From assembly GCA_902792895.1 (NCBI GenBank), contig CADBBK010000002.1:106906-170905 (forward strand): a stretch of DNA of 64,000 nucleotides. Direction: 5' to 3'. This stretch comes from an uncultured Bacteroidales bacterium. Its GTDB lineage: Bacteria > Bacteroidota > Bacteroidia > Bacteroidales > Muribaculaceae. The notes beneath the pieces were generated by a model that saw only the letters and a list, made by a program, of their open reading frames with translations, did no database searches and was not told the DNA's origin. The translations under genes and the position numbers were made by a program. Below, piece by piece: positions 63,969 through 64,000 of the stretch (positions are counted from its first letter, which is position 1; each line of letters begins with the position of its first letter).

Positions 63969-64000
63969 AAATCGTTCCTTGACATGATTGAATTCAGTCT

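Noticed and set aside
63891-64000. End of an insertion sequence at the right edge
   Set aside because: The GTCCCG/CGGGAC hairpin resembles some element ends, but no transposase segment, terminal repeat pair or target duplication can be seen within the window.

Overview
This window looks like a chromosomal segment of an anaerobic, fermentative Bacteroidales bacterium, probably of the Muribaculaceae/Prevotellaceae type. The evidence is the Bacteroidota promoter form (TTTG, about 20 nt, TAnnTTTG) ahead of many genes, the scarcity of Shine-Dalgarno sites, and typical Bacteroidota families: LptD-like barrel, BspA-type leucine-rich repeats, DUF3667, DUF4252, GldH, a two-subunit methylmalonyl-CoA mutase, and Rho with a long N-terminal insert. 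The family-level assignment is an inference. No plasmid, phage, CRISPR or complete insertion sequence is visible.

Layout. 1-3.65 kb: edge of a LysE-family exporter, a YiiX-like cysteine hydrolase and an LptD-like outer-membrane protein. 3.8-12.9 kb: an [FeFe]-hydrogenase island with maturases hydG and hydF (plus strand) facing a second hydrogenase and an electron-bifurcating-type hydBAC operon (minus strand). 13-24.6 kb: rpsA, secreted proteins (one decayed), 5-formyl-THF cyclo-ligase, an M16 peptidase, a leucine-rich-repeat surface protein and rsgA. 24.6-33.5 kb: an alanine/sodium symporter, a GH2-GH3 glycosidase pair whose GH3 is frameshifted, a small membrane protein and a methyltransferase. 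33.6-37.6 kb: mutAB. 37.9-44.3 kb: an ECF S-like protein, DUF3667, a lipoprotein, a galactose operon (galK-galM-nucleotidyltransferase) and a DUF4252 lipoprotein. 44.6-48.4 kb: pgk, pta, ackA. 48.5-55.4 kb: a dockerin-like secreted protein, pheS, nth, a small outer-membrane barrel, and rho-ruvX-def. 55.7-63.8 kb: a CCA-adding enzyme fused to a DNA alkyltransferase, a secreted protein, gtrA, gldH, ricT, rny, a structured RNA, zapA, its coiled-coil partner and tRNA-Ala(GGC).

Metabolic picture (inference): glycolysis (pgk) and galactose entry feed acetate plus ATP (pta-ackA) and succinate/propionate (mutAB). Excess reductant can leave as H2 through HydABC, using NADH plus reduced ferredoxin, and through the second hydrogenase.

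Most interesting points: (1) the second hydrogenase is a chimera in which the two mobile iron-sulfur modules of HydB flank nothing but a deleted flavin domain and join directly to a complete H-cluster domain, with its own promoter; (2) a single protein joins a tRNA CCA-adding enzyme to O6-alkylguanine-DNA alkyltransferase; (3) a compact plus-strand unit with promoter and terminator but no convincing gene (candidate sRNA) lies next to def; (4) a rod-like RNA lies between zapA and rny, possibly 6S RNA; (5) rho has a promoter about 270 nt upstream, implying a long regulatory leader.
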